Shown here piece by piece: positions 54,968 through 64,000 of a stretch of DNA of 64,000 nt (position 1 is the stretch's first letter; each line of letters begins with the position of its first letter). Source of the stretch: Cyprinodon diabolis (lineage: Eukaryota > Chordata > Actinopteri > Cyprinodontiformes > Cyprinodontidae); the NCBI GenBank assembly GCA_030533445.1, contig CM060072.1:12987875-13051874 (forward strand), written 5' to 3'. The position numbers were made by a program, and so were the translations under genes. Below the pieces are notes generated by a model. It searched no databases. It was not told the origin of the DNA and saw only the letters and a program-made list of their open reading frames with translations.

Positions 54968-55169
54968 AATATTCTAATTTTCTGATATGATGAATTTGAG
55001 ATTTTCATTTGTTGTCATTTGTAATCATCAAAATTAAACAAAATAAACATCTGAAATATATGAGTTTGTATGTAATGTATGAATATAATATACAAGTTTC
55101 ACTTTTTAAATGGAATTACTGAAATCAATCTACTTTTTCATGATATTCTAATTTTATGACCAGCACCTG
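54968..55169. repeat. Tc1 right terminal inverted repeat
   Basis: It is the mirror of 53560-53761. I saw no difference over 202 bp when reading the two side by side. Confidence 0.92.
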
Positions 55170-55171
55170 TA

Positions 55172-56286
55172 TTTGTCACTCCAGCACTTTACAATCTTAG
55201 AAAATGAATGTGTCAGTTTAATTTTTGAATTCATAAAATGTAATACGGTAATAATGGGTTACTGTAATTAGAATCAGCCTGATCTTGAAGCAAAACGACT
55301 ACCTAATAAAATTAGTTTCTCAACTTCTAAATAGATCAAAGTCAAGATTTCTTGACCCTCATCAGCTCTGACCAGCATGATATACCAAGTGGTAAACTAA
55401 AAAAAAATGTAATCTATCTTTAAGCACATTTTTATTATTAACTTGAACAGAAGTGACAAGAAACGTCTGTCCCATTTGGATAACCAAACACATGGAGAGC
55501 AGTGAACTGTGTGCTACACACTTCAAAGTTTTTCATGCATTAACTATCTTGGACACAGAGACACAGTTGGCAACTCAGCCAGGATGCAACCAGTCACTCT
55601 ATTCTCCTTTATAGCTTTATTTGCTTTGTCATAAAAGCAAATTTTTGAAAATTGACACTTGCCGTAACGAGCATCTGTTTCTGCCATCTGTGGGCTATGC
55701 AAATTAAGCCGATGAATATTCAGACAGGACTCAGTTTACAGGCGAATTTCCTCAAGCTTGTTCTCAGTTAGTGAAAAGAATCAGATGGGCCAGTGGGACA
55801 GGTGGGAAAAAAGGATATAAATCTCCTTTTCGTTGTTCTCCTCCTACCCATCTTCGTTTTAGTTTAAGTGGGCATATGCTAACTGAAAGCTCTACTAATT
55901 TGGAACAATTTATGGATTGACGGACATGACTGCTTTATTTATCTATTCCTGTGTGATCTGATCCTGCTGTGCTGGTGGGAGTAAAATGTCTGCCATTTTC
56001 TTTCTGCCATGAGTCTTCACTTCTTCACTTGTTTTTCTTCAGGATGTTTCTTAAACACATCCTCTCTTTTTTGCGTCTTTGTTTTCAAGCCATAATCTTA
56101 CTCATTGCTCTTCCACATTTTCTCCCCTTTCTTTTCACTTCAATGGTTTTCTCAAATAGATTCAACAAGTCTTTATTTCTTTAGTGTCTATCAACTTCAA
56201 TTCACTCTGCATTTTTCTTCCTTTTACCCTTTCACTTAATTTCCATTTTTTTCACCTATCCCCATCTATTCACTTTCTCCCTACAG
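55172..56286. other. unassigned, unique-looking sequence
   Basis: I see no repeat. An octamer ATGCAAAT lies at 55697-55704 in a stretch of even composition (about 55670-55760) that could be conserved non-coding DNA. The last ~200 bp before 56286 are strongly pyrimidine-rich. Confidence 0.4.
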
Positions 56287-56343
56287 CAAGGCCATCCCAT
56301 GAATAATTCAAAGACATTGCAGGATGATAATGGGAAATTAGAG
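56287..56343 (+). other. candidate 57-bp cassette exon
   Basis: A long pyrimidine tract and cag acceptor (ttctccctacag, ending 56286) precede 57 bp that are open in one frame (QGHPMNNSKTLQDDNGKLE, 19 codons) and followed at 56344 by gtgaga, a good donor. The length is a multiple of three, so the exon could be skipped without a frame change. I do not recognise the peptide. It is the only exon-like segment in the window with strong sites on both sides. Confidence 0.45.
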
Positions 56344-56689
56344 GTGAGACTATGTGGATCTTTTTGTGTGTATGTGTGTAAAATTACTAGATTTATTCTA
56401 GCCAGGAGGCAACTGTAAGGGCCTCTTTGTCCGTATAAATTACGTCAATAAAGTGATAGTCATATATGAGGTTACAAAGTAAGGATGAGTGACAACTAAT
56501 TTAGCAACCCTAGGAGGATGGGGTAATGACTAACATTCAGTTGTTACATCAGAATGATCACAAATACCATTAGGAGAATCAGTCAAAATGCATTTCTTCA
56601 AATGCTACAGAAATCAGAGACTGTCAGCATTAATTTGTGGTCTAAATGCATAGTTCTACATTAGAAAAATCTAAAAAGAATCTAAAGTA
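56344..56689. other. unassigned sequence
   Basis: I recognise nothing in this stretch after the candidate exon. Confidence 0.5.
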
Positions 56690-56874
56690 AGTTTTTACTG
56701 TTACCATGGCGGCGCTCCAAGGCAGCTTCCAAGAGCAGCTCCTCTCGACAAATTTCACAAAGACATCAAACCCGCATCTAAGATCGTCAACACCTGCTGG
56801 AGCTACGGTCACAAAATGTTTTAAATACTGACATTTTTTAACCATTTTAAAAAGCTGCGGAGTGCTACGGACGG

Positions 56875-57204
56875 ATGTCAACAAAACAACAGAGGAAAAT
56901 AACTGACGGAGGAAGAGATGCACGAGACAGAGAAAGCGAGGCTGCAGAGTCAGGGCTAACTGCAAAGCTTAAGAGAGATCCCCACAGACCACCTCTTCCA
57001 TCAGTCCTGTGCTCCAACGTCCGCTCATTGAAAAACAAAATCAATAATCTCCAACTCGAACTCTCTTCAAAAAAGGAGATATGTAACTGTTGTGCCATCG
57101 TTCTGACTGGGTCTTGGCTGCGTCCAGCAGTACTGGACGGTGCTTTTGGCCTGGGGGGCTTGGGATGCTATACTGCACTGATAGAAACAAAGAGCTGTGC
57201 GTGA
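56875..57204 (+). pseudogene. LINE endonuclease N-terminal fragment
   Basis: It reads, after a basic and acidic leader, HRPPLPSVLCSNVRSLKNKI, NNLQLELSSKKEICNCC and AIVLTGSWLRPAVLDGAF. This matches the N/RSL...LTETWL layout of APE endonucleases in CR1/Rex-type LINEs; the catalytic Glu of LTETWL has become Gly/Ser (LTGSWL). The frame ends at 57204 within what would be the early endonuclease domain. No later motif is present. Confidence 0.65.
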
Positions 57205-57214
57205 ATGGAAACTC

Positions 57215-57561
57215 CTCTGAGACTGTTCCCAGGCAATCTTCAGCATCTAGAGGGGAAGTACAGCCCTCTGTAGGTGAAAATGAGAACAGCACTCTAGATG
57301 TTTCCCTGCCAAATGCTGAAACATCCCCCTCCAGCTTCCACACCTTCTCCAGCATCGTCTGTCACTGCTAACCCTGTCACCACATCAGCCTCTTCAACCC
57401 AGGGGGCTACCACCCTCACAGCATCATCATCATCATCATATTCATCATCATCATTGTCCTCTTCCTCCCCTGAGCCAGGAGAAGCGAGTGCTTCAGGAGT
57501 TGGAGGCAGTAGTAGCAGCTCAACAACAACTGCTGCTTACCTTATCAAGGCTGCACTTTAA
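57215..57561 (+). other. Ser/Thr-rich coding-like segment
   Basis: Two overlapping plus-strand frames give GEVQPSVGENENSTLDVSLP and then, after a shift, SSVTANPVTTSASSTQGATT, a serine run (cat-type repeat at 57421-57455) and SSTTTAAYLIKAAL before a stop at 57559-57561. It sits between a LINE 5' piece and a LINE 3' tail and looks like neither. It may be captured cellular exon sequence or simply repetitive DNA. I do not assign a function. Confidence 0.35.
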
Positions 57562-57604
57562 AAAATTAAAAAGCTGTTCTAAATGAAATTTCTTTTTGAC
57601 CACA

Positions 57605-58921
57605 CTTATGTACAGTGATGGGACTAACGGCGTTGAAAGTAACGGCGTTACTAACGCCGTTACCTTCTTTTAGTAACGAGTAATCTAACTAATTACTTAG
57701 ACTGTAACTATAACGCAGTTACCATTGCAGACACCCCGTTACTGCGCGTTACTCAGGTCGCACAATGAACCTTTTTTCATGGTAGGACTCGTGCGCAGCT
57801 GCGTGAAGCTGACACCCCACCCACGTCAAAAAACTCTGCAAATAGACTGAATGGTTAGTGCAACGTTAGTGCAGATTTGTGCAGAAAAAAATATTGTTTG
57901 TGCTACTTTTGTTTAAGAGATATTAAAGATTATTTTTTAGGTCATCCAGAGGTGCGCGCCTTGTCATGAGAGAGGGGAGGATGAGAATGGCTGATGTATA
58001 GTGAGATTCCGTCTGTCAGGTGGGTAGGTGTGTGTTTCTGCTGGCGGGTGTTAACGTACAGCACACACAGAGAGATGGAGAGTGAGGAGGATCCAGCAGA
58101 AAAACAGCGTTTTCCTGATGGAAATACCGGTGTTACGTCGAGCTGCGTTTCCCCATCAGATGCGGTTTCCTCTGCATCTCCGCACAGCGCAGTCACGAGT
58201 CATCGCGCAAGCGACAGGAAACGCGCATGCTCGCTAAAGGCGCGCACCAGTCGCCCTGTGCTCGCGCCACAGGAGAACTATGGAGAGCGTGAACGATCAA
58301 ATGAAAGGGAGAAATCTGGATGGATGGATGGATGGATGGATGGATGGATGGATGGATGGATGGATGGATGGATGGATACTCTGCCTTCTTTACCTACTGT
58401 ATTTTTTATTTTAAACATTATTTGATGGCCTTTGTGGCAGGGATGGAGATCCATATTTTATGTCACACACAGAGTATACATCTAGATAGATAGATGGATA
58501 GATAGATGTTGCAGTATCTATAACAACCCAAACACACAGGATTTCAGAATTAGACATCCCCAGTTATTAATTTCATATACTCACCAGATCTGAACGCCCT
58601 GTTAAAAAACTTCACATCGCGTTCCCCCCTGATGTCATTTACATTGAGTTGCAATAAATGCAAAACTCTCTGCAGGTTCTTGTCTTTGTCGTCCGCTCTA
58701 TTCAGCTGGCTTTTGAATCACACCGCGAGAAGGTGGGGGCTGGGTGGTGAGGGGTACGGGAGCGAGAAACGCAAAAGTAACGCAATAGTTACTTTTACTA
58801 GTAACTAGTTACTTTTATTGTGGAGTAACTCAGTTAGTAACTCAGTTACTTTTTGGGAGAAGTAACTAGTAACTATAACTAATTACTTTTTCAAAGTAAC
58901 GTGCCCAACACTGCTTATGTA
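57605..58921 (+). mobile_element. 1.3-kb hAT element, non-autonomous
   Basis: The element is 57613-58913 with the exact 8-bp duplication cttatgta at 57605-57612 and 58914-58921. Ends are CAGTGATGGGACTAACG and, in reverse, CAGTGTTGGGCACGTTAC; subterminal DNA is full of GTAACT/AGTTAC repeats on both sides. A short Ser-rich frame from ATG 58075 ([16 protein letters not shown]) may be a transposase leader; no BED finger or DDE region remains. It lies in the LINE tail described at 56690. Confidence 0.93.
58318..58377. repeat. GGAT tetranucleotide array
   Basis: About 15 units of GGAT lie inside the hAT element. No Rex3 3' sequence precedes it, so it is a plain microsatellite rather than a LINE tail. 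Confidence 0.9.
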
Positions 58922-58970
58922 TACAAAATGACAAAATAAATCTGTCTAAGTCTAAGTTTTACAAGCGTAC

Positions 58971-60044
58971 AAACTTCTCATGATGGTGGGGGGTTGTCTT
59001 TTACATCCTTAAATGATGACTTGTACAATGTCAGGATTCTTTGTCATTCATTTATTTGTTTGTTAAAGTCTAGTAGATGTATGAGATTTTCACACCCATG
59101 GTGTAACGTCTAACATAGAAAACTAATGGTGTGCATTGAATTGTCCGTGATGTTAGAGTGCTGTGTAGAATCTCGATTAGGCTCATCATTTACAAACAGG
59201 CTTCATGTAAGAAGCATTCATACAAAAAATTTGTTCTTATTGGCAAAAATGGCATTGACCATTTTTCTCCTATTTTAATCTTCTCTCAGGCACAAACACG
59301 TTTTACAATTACTCCACACTTGACAAGACTGCAATCAAACCTAGTTTTTCATTAAATGAATAAATGTTTTTGTTACCTAGAAGCAATTTTCCATTTTATT
59401 TGACTACATTATTATGTCTTATGCAACCGTGCAATTATAAATTACATTTTTATTCACTGATAATAGAAATACCTATCCCTACTTCCAGCTGGCTTGTCAG
59501 TATACAGGAGACACTGGTTTCATTTGTTGTCATTTCACCAAAAGAAAGAACGGTCAGTGATCTTTATGTGAGATCAAGCTACTATTGCAATAACATCTGG
59601 GACAGACAATAGAAAATTTAGAAAGAAGGTTTAGCAACATCTTGCTGATTGAAACTCTTCTGATGTTAAGACATGAATTCAGTTCACTTCATAACGCTGT
59701 ACCTTGGCTTTGTTACTACATAAAACGCAGAATGTGTGGGTCTGGGTATGTCTAAGTTTGTCAAATTATGCTATGTTCAGACTCTGACGTGCCTCAAGGG
59801 CATCTTTGACACTCCTGAAGCGCATCCAGTAAAGTGTGTCCAGATGCGTCTAATGCTTCTGCTGCTCGTGTATTCAATGGCAGAGAGCGGCTATATTGGC
59901 TGTTATAAGTGGGTAAAAAGTAGTTTTAATATCTTTTTAAGGGAGAAAGTCCACCTGAAAACTTAATCTGTGCAGTCAGTTAATCAAGGTTACGATCCTG
60001 CCTTCAAATATTATTTTGCTTTTGGAGCCTCTCAGATCCCCGTA
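58971..60044. other. unassigned sequence
   Basis: I recognise no gene or repeat in this kilobase. Confidence 0.5.
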
Positions 60045-60215
60045 CACCGGCGGTGCTCTGTATCACATATGTGCATGTTTTCTAAGCCATTACAAGGCCT
60101 TTGTTGGGCTACTCTTTAAAAGCCTGGAACTCAGTGCTAATCCAGACAATTTAACTTGAAAAGCTTCCTGAATGGGAAGCAAAAGATCTTCAAACTTGGA
60201 AAACAAAGTCCAGTG
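60045..60215 (+). mobile_element. PLE pLTR fragment
   Basis: The blocks catgttttctaagccattac, aaggcctttg, cctggaactcagtgctaatcc, aaaagcttcctgaatgggaag and cttcaaacttggaaaacaaag match, in order, 15480-15640 of the PLE pLTR. The core gcaaaagatcttc is a mutated form of gcgaaacgtcttc. Confidence 0.7.
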
Positions 60216-60796
60216 ATTTGTTTTTTTACATTTTTTAAATGGATCTGTGGTGTTTTGTTTATATAGCAGCTTTCTTGTCTATATTTTGTTTTCAAACCAA
60301 TCCTGATATTAAATAAATTTACATTTGAAACCATAATAGTTTAATATTTTTTGGGATGGGATTTCTCCTGTTATCCTTTCTTCAAGTTGCCTTCTGTGAC
60401 AGACATGTATATTTCATGTACATAAACTCATTTGAAGAAAGGAGTTTCTTTTTAAGCTTTGCATTATATCAATAACAATTATGAAGTTCAGGTATTGGGA
60501 TAATATCAGTTTCAGCAGATATCCAAGTTCAGATATTGGAATTGGATCAGAAATGAAAAAATATGGATCATCCATCTCTAATTCTAATGACAAAACTGCA
60601 CAAATTCATTGGTGAAGGCTATGCAAATGTAAATATTTAGCACATGAAAAAGATTTTTACAATTGTAAATTAAACTGGAGCCACAGGTTTTATATCCTTT
60701 CTAGTACTTCTGAAAGCCAGGTGCAAAATAACACTATAATATCTGCGGCCATTGTTGCTATGAAGGAGGCATTGGTACAACGGCAGAGGATGGATA
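60216..60796. other. unassigned sequence
   Basis: I recognise no gene or repeat here. Confidence 0.5.
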
Positions 60797-61560
60797 TATG
60801 TTCCGTGCGAGGACTATGAAAATTGAATCCAGAATTCAGGCAGATAGACTGAAGTGATTTATAAAAAGTGTTTATTACTGTAACTGCATGGAGATCTTCA
60901 GCTAGGACTAGATGGCTGGAATCTCTGTAGAGGGAGAAACACAGGTTAGTGACCACGTAGCTCTCGGTGGAATGATAGCGAGCATGTGAGTGACTAACCT
61001 GGTTATGAAGTTCAGTCTGAGCCCAGAGGAAGGAGTGGAACCCAGCCAGATGATTTTTCACAGCATGCGGCGGAAGCAGACCAGAGGGTTCCAGGGGTTG
61101 AAGCTAAAGGAGCTGCAGAGCAGACCAACGAACAGAAGCCAGCTGACGAGGAAGAGCAGAAGTATACGGAAAGAGAATCCCCAGCCGGTGTTGATAAGGA
61201 AACAGAAGTCCAAGCCAGAAGACCAGAGATCAAAGAGGTACTGATCTGTCGGGAGACAGATCCAAGGCCGTTAGCGGGCAGAATCCCATGGAAGTCCAAA
61301 GACAGGTCAGGCAAACAGATCAGAACAGGGGCAGGCAAACTCAGAAGCAGAAACTAATCAGGATCAGAATAAACACGTTTGGTACGCTAGAGAACTCTCA
61401 CCAACAGCTCGAATAATCTCACATTGATGGCTGGGACCAAGCAGTTTAAATAGGAACTGAAGAAGGTGGATCTGATGCATAATAATGAAAACTGGGTGGA
61501 GCTAGGCAGGGTTATTGAAATAAACCAATAATCCAGTCATCAGTGCCAAGATCATGACAT
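60797..61560 (-). repeat. LTR-like element, possible solo LTR
   Basis: On the minus strand it starts TGTCATGATCTTGGCAC (61560) and ends CGCACGGAACA (60797), with TG..CA termini, a TATTTAAAC-like box (about 61450) and AATAAACAC near the far end (about 60870). Parts recur at 16905-17230 and 7850-8010. I found no matching 5-bp flanks, so the boundaries or the LTR nature remain uncertain. There is no coding content of known family. Confidence 0.45.
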
Positions 61561-61689
61561 GTCTGTGATTATGTTTATGTTTCTTACTGTTTAGAAAACT
61601 TTAAATCATGTAACAGACCAACCAGTCACCAAACCAAAATACCGCATATTTGCACCATATATACTTAATGCTCTGATTATCCATATCAA

Positions 61690-61855
61690 AGAGTTTTTGC
61701 ACCATGTTTTTTTTTTCTTCAACTGTGTTTAAATTTGATAAGTGCTGCACTTTATAGAATGGAAATGTTCTGAAAGCTGTACAAAACAAAATTACATTTT
61801 GTATACGCACAGTTTATATAAAATGACAATAAAAGTTGTCTAAGTCTAATTTAAC
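61690..61855 (+). mobile_element. LINE 3' tail
   Basis: Ends with ataaaatgacaataaaagtt and gtctaagtct, the same tail type as 58922-58965 and the minus-strand LINE at 41235. Only the 3' UTR end is present. Confidence 0.55.
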
Positions 61856-64000
61856 ATATTTGGACCTTCAAAACAGTACAATATTTATAAAGAAAAAATC
61901 TACATGTCAACAAAGATTAATGCAGTGGGAGGGCAGAGAAGTTTTATAAAGTTAAACCAAATAGAAAAAAAATAATTCCTATTTTTTTATATTGTGGTAT
62001 GTTTATAAAAGAATTGAAAATCAAATGAGCCTGTACAGGTGGGTTGGGAAAAATGGTTATGTTTCATTTTCTTTTACTGTTGTTCATAGCTCTTTAAGAT
62101 AGGTTATGAGCTGTGCTATGAATATCATCCGATATTCTCATTATTATCTTTTAAATAATCTTCATTATAACTCCCATTTTCATGGCTTTAAATTTTATTT
62201 GTTTTAGCCATTCTCAAGCCTCTAGTAGAACAGACAAATTGCTGATTCTAATTGGGGGAACCAAATTGGTTTGCATATCTTAAGATTTAAACAGCAATCT
62301 TTGTAGATCAACCATTATTGCAAGTAGGAAAAATAGTTGTACATGCAACAATTTACAATTTACTGCCTCTTTGTCTGAATATTTCAAGATGAGGCCCTTT
62401 CTGCGAGTCATAATATTCATGTTATGTTCTGTTAAATATGATATAAATGTTAAATTATGACAAAAGGTCTAAGCAAGAGGAAAATTACAAAGAACACCAA
62501 TTATTAAATAAAAACAAGTGTGGATAAATTTAGATTTGCATAGACAAGAAGACAACAAATTTCTATGGTGTTGATTTCACAGAAATAACTTTCGAGTTGC
62601 AGTTAACAAACCCTGATTTTAACATTTTATGGCAAGTTCTTTTGTATACAAGTTCTTCTGTCTAGCCTTCATTCTTTTCAGAGTAATTGGATTTTTGTCA
62701 TCAAAAAGCTTAAAATACACAGACTAATGTATATTTGTTCATAGGAGAATTGTGTTTAAAAATAAAGCCATGTATACCAATGACTATTGCCAAAAATTTA
62801 ATTCAACACATTCATGACTAAATCTGGCATTTAAATAAGCAATGTTAGTGTAAAATGTATATACACTGATAGACCTTTAAGATGCTTAAATTTTAGATTT
62901 TCCATCAGATGATTTGACTTTAATTCCAACCTTTATTCTATTATTAAAGGACGTTCCATTTGGGAGACACTGTCAGACATTTCCATTATTAAATTTTCTC
63001 TCAAACAAATTTAGAATCTTTATTAACTGGATTTTGCTGTCTAAGATATCATCACATAAAAAATAATCACTAAAACCCTGCTGCTCAGTGGGGTAGCTCA
63101 GAAAGATGCATAAGTCAGCTTCAAATTTTAAGAGAAACAGAAGTTAAGAGAAGTCTCACAGGAGACACCCGGAGATTTGGAGCCCCACTCACAGCTGCTT
63201 TGTTTACTACATATGCAAAATAAATGTATAAAAGAAAAGCAGAAAGTGTTCTGATAAACATTCCCAACCACTTTTTCCATCAGTGTTAAAACCAGATGGT
63301 GGAAATGTGGTTGCTTATTAAAGTTGGTCAGTAAGTTTCACCTTATGGTTTTGTTGGAACTTTCTTGTTGTGTAATTGCTATTATTTGGGCTCGGATGTT
63401 GTGTCTATTTATTTACTACGTAATGCTCTCCTCTTAAACCTTCTTCATCCTCCAAGGATGAATAAAGAATTGTCTCAGTTGTTCTTACCGTAATTTTTGC
63501 AGTGTAAATTAAGTTTAAGTTGTATTCAGAAGTGCTCACAGGTCCCTATTATTTTCTCCAAAGGTGACAGCATCAAAAAATGGCATTTGAGTTTTACTTT
63601 CTGAATGAATGGCAAGTTTACTGTGCCTTGTTTTGAGTGCTGTGGGGAATCTCAGTCACTCTCCTTCAGGGCTCCATTTAACTAACTTAGAGTCTAAGCT
63701 GGAAAAATCCATCCAGCTGGAGGTGTCTGCAGTGCAACTGTCAGCTGCAAACTGGCCTCAGTGCAGCTAAATCCCAGGGAAGCAGCACTGATAGAGAGGC
63801 CCCCCGATTCAAAACTAACCAGAGGGGCACTTTGACAATAAAAGCTACGATTCTCTTATTTTCATTGAAATTGATATATTAGAAAGCAAAGAGCTGAGAC
63901 AATAATTAAAAAGCAGGAAAACAAGCTGAACTAGAAATTAGGGGGTCAGTTTAAAAAATTAGAATAAAAGACACTAGTCATATGGGGTAGACAAAACAGC
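61856..64000. other. unassigned sequence
   Basis: This is AT-rich unique-looking DNA to the window end. I recognise no gene, RNA or repeat. Confidence 0.5.

Larger units (their letters stand above)
53558..55171 (+). mobile_element. young Tc1 element with 202-bp inverted repeats
   Basis: The element is 53560-55169 (1610 bp), flanked by TA on both sides (53558-53559, 55170-55171). The ends 53560-53761 and 54968-55169 are inverted copies in which I saw no mismatch over 202 bp. Ends start CAGGTGCTGGTCATAAAATT. The transposase has one frameshift and otherwise looks intact. Identity of the ends implies recent insertion or gene conversion. Confidence 0.96.
56690..58970 (+). mobile_element. LINE 5' segment and 3' tail, split by hAT
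   Basis: The 5' part begins near the catggcggcgctccaaggca segment and encodes the start of a LINE endonuclease (56875-57204). The 3' tail (57585-57612 and 58922-58970) reads tacaaaatgacaaaataaat and tctgtctaagtctaagt, like the LINE tail at 61800-61850. The reverse transcriptase is missing; the segment 57215-57561 takes its place. The hAT element 57613-58913 lies in the tail. Confidence 0.6.

Noticed and set aside
60797..61560. Complete solo LTR with TSD
   Set aside because: The termini look right, but the flanks (atata and tgtct) do not match, so I kept it only as LTR-like.
1..64000. CRISPR arrays, bacterial operons, riboswitches or phage
   Set aside because: The repeats are eukaryotic transposons. 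No regularly spaced short repeats or bacterial gene structure were seen.

Overview
The window is a 64 kb stretch of a vertebrate, almost certainly teleost fish, nuclear genome. The call rests on the repeats: Rex3-like RTE and L2-type LINEs, Tf1/Sushi-type LTR retrotransposons with a chromodomain, a Penelope-like element, tRNA-derived SINEs, Tc1/mariner elements, hAT elements and TTAA-flanked MITEs. There are no operons, no bacterial genes and no complete host protein-coding gene. The DNA between the repeats is AT-rich and reads like intergenic or intronic sequence. One 57-bp segment at 56287-56343 has the form of a spliced cassette exon, so the window may lie inside a large intron-rich gene; this is inference.

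Layout. 0-8.3 kb: an AT/GATA microsatellite, a 5'-truncated Rex3 tail, two hAT elements with exact 8-bp target duplications, a TTAA MITE, and a two-module repeat present twice with the modules in opposite relative orientation. 8.37-15.67 kb: a four-element nest, each element with its own target-site duplication (TSD): a CACTG-ended MITE, interrupted by a Penelope-like element (11-bp TSD), which is interrupted by a 922-bp foldback element (TTAA) and by Sushi copy 1 (5-bp TSD). 16.9-22.5 kb: LTR-like pieces, a SINE, a broken Rex3 reverse transcriptase and a decayed LINE. 22.5-27.8 kb: mostly unique sequence. 27.8-38.3 kb: a near full-length L2 element whose ORF2 is split by Sushi copy 2 (29044-34831; near-identical LTRs; TSD ataat). 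41.2-43.7 kb: a Tc1 element inside a LINE 3' end, then a SINE. 46.3-49.3 kb: a Tc1-like transposase gene split by an LTR (TSD gtgaa), which is itself split by an inverted, truncated Sushi copy 3. 49.3-53.3 kb: LINE, PLE, LTR and gypsy integrase remnants. 53.56-55.17 kb: a young Tc1 element with matching 202-bp terminal inverted repeats. 56.7-59 kb: a LINE 5' piece and LINE tail with an hAT between them. 60-62 kb: PLE, LTR-like and LINE-tail fragments, then unique sequence to the end.

How the parts work together. The clearest mechanistic signal is in the Sushi elements. Eleven bases just downstream of the 5' LTR (AACACTGCGGC) are the exact complement of the 11 bases that lie 29 nt after the TATA box start inside the same LTR. 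This is the arrangement expected for Tf1-style self-priming of reverse transcription, in which the 5' end of the RNA folds back as the primer. It is kept in copies whose LTRs have otherwise diverged. The gag start codon lies in the last bases of the LTR, so the primer-binding site is also protein-coding. Coordinates of TSDs and motifs were read base by base; limits of decayed fragments are approximate.
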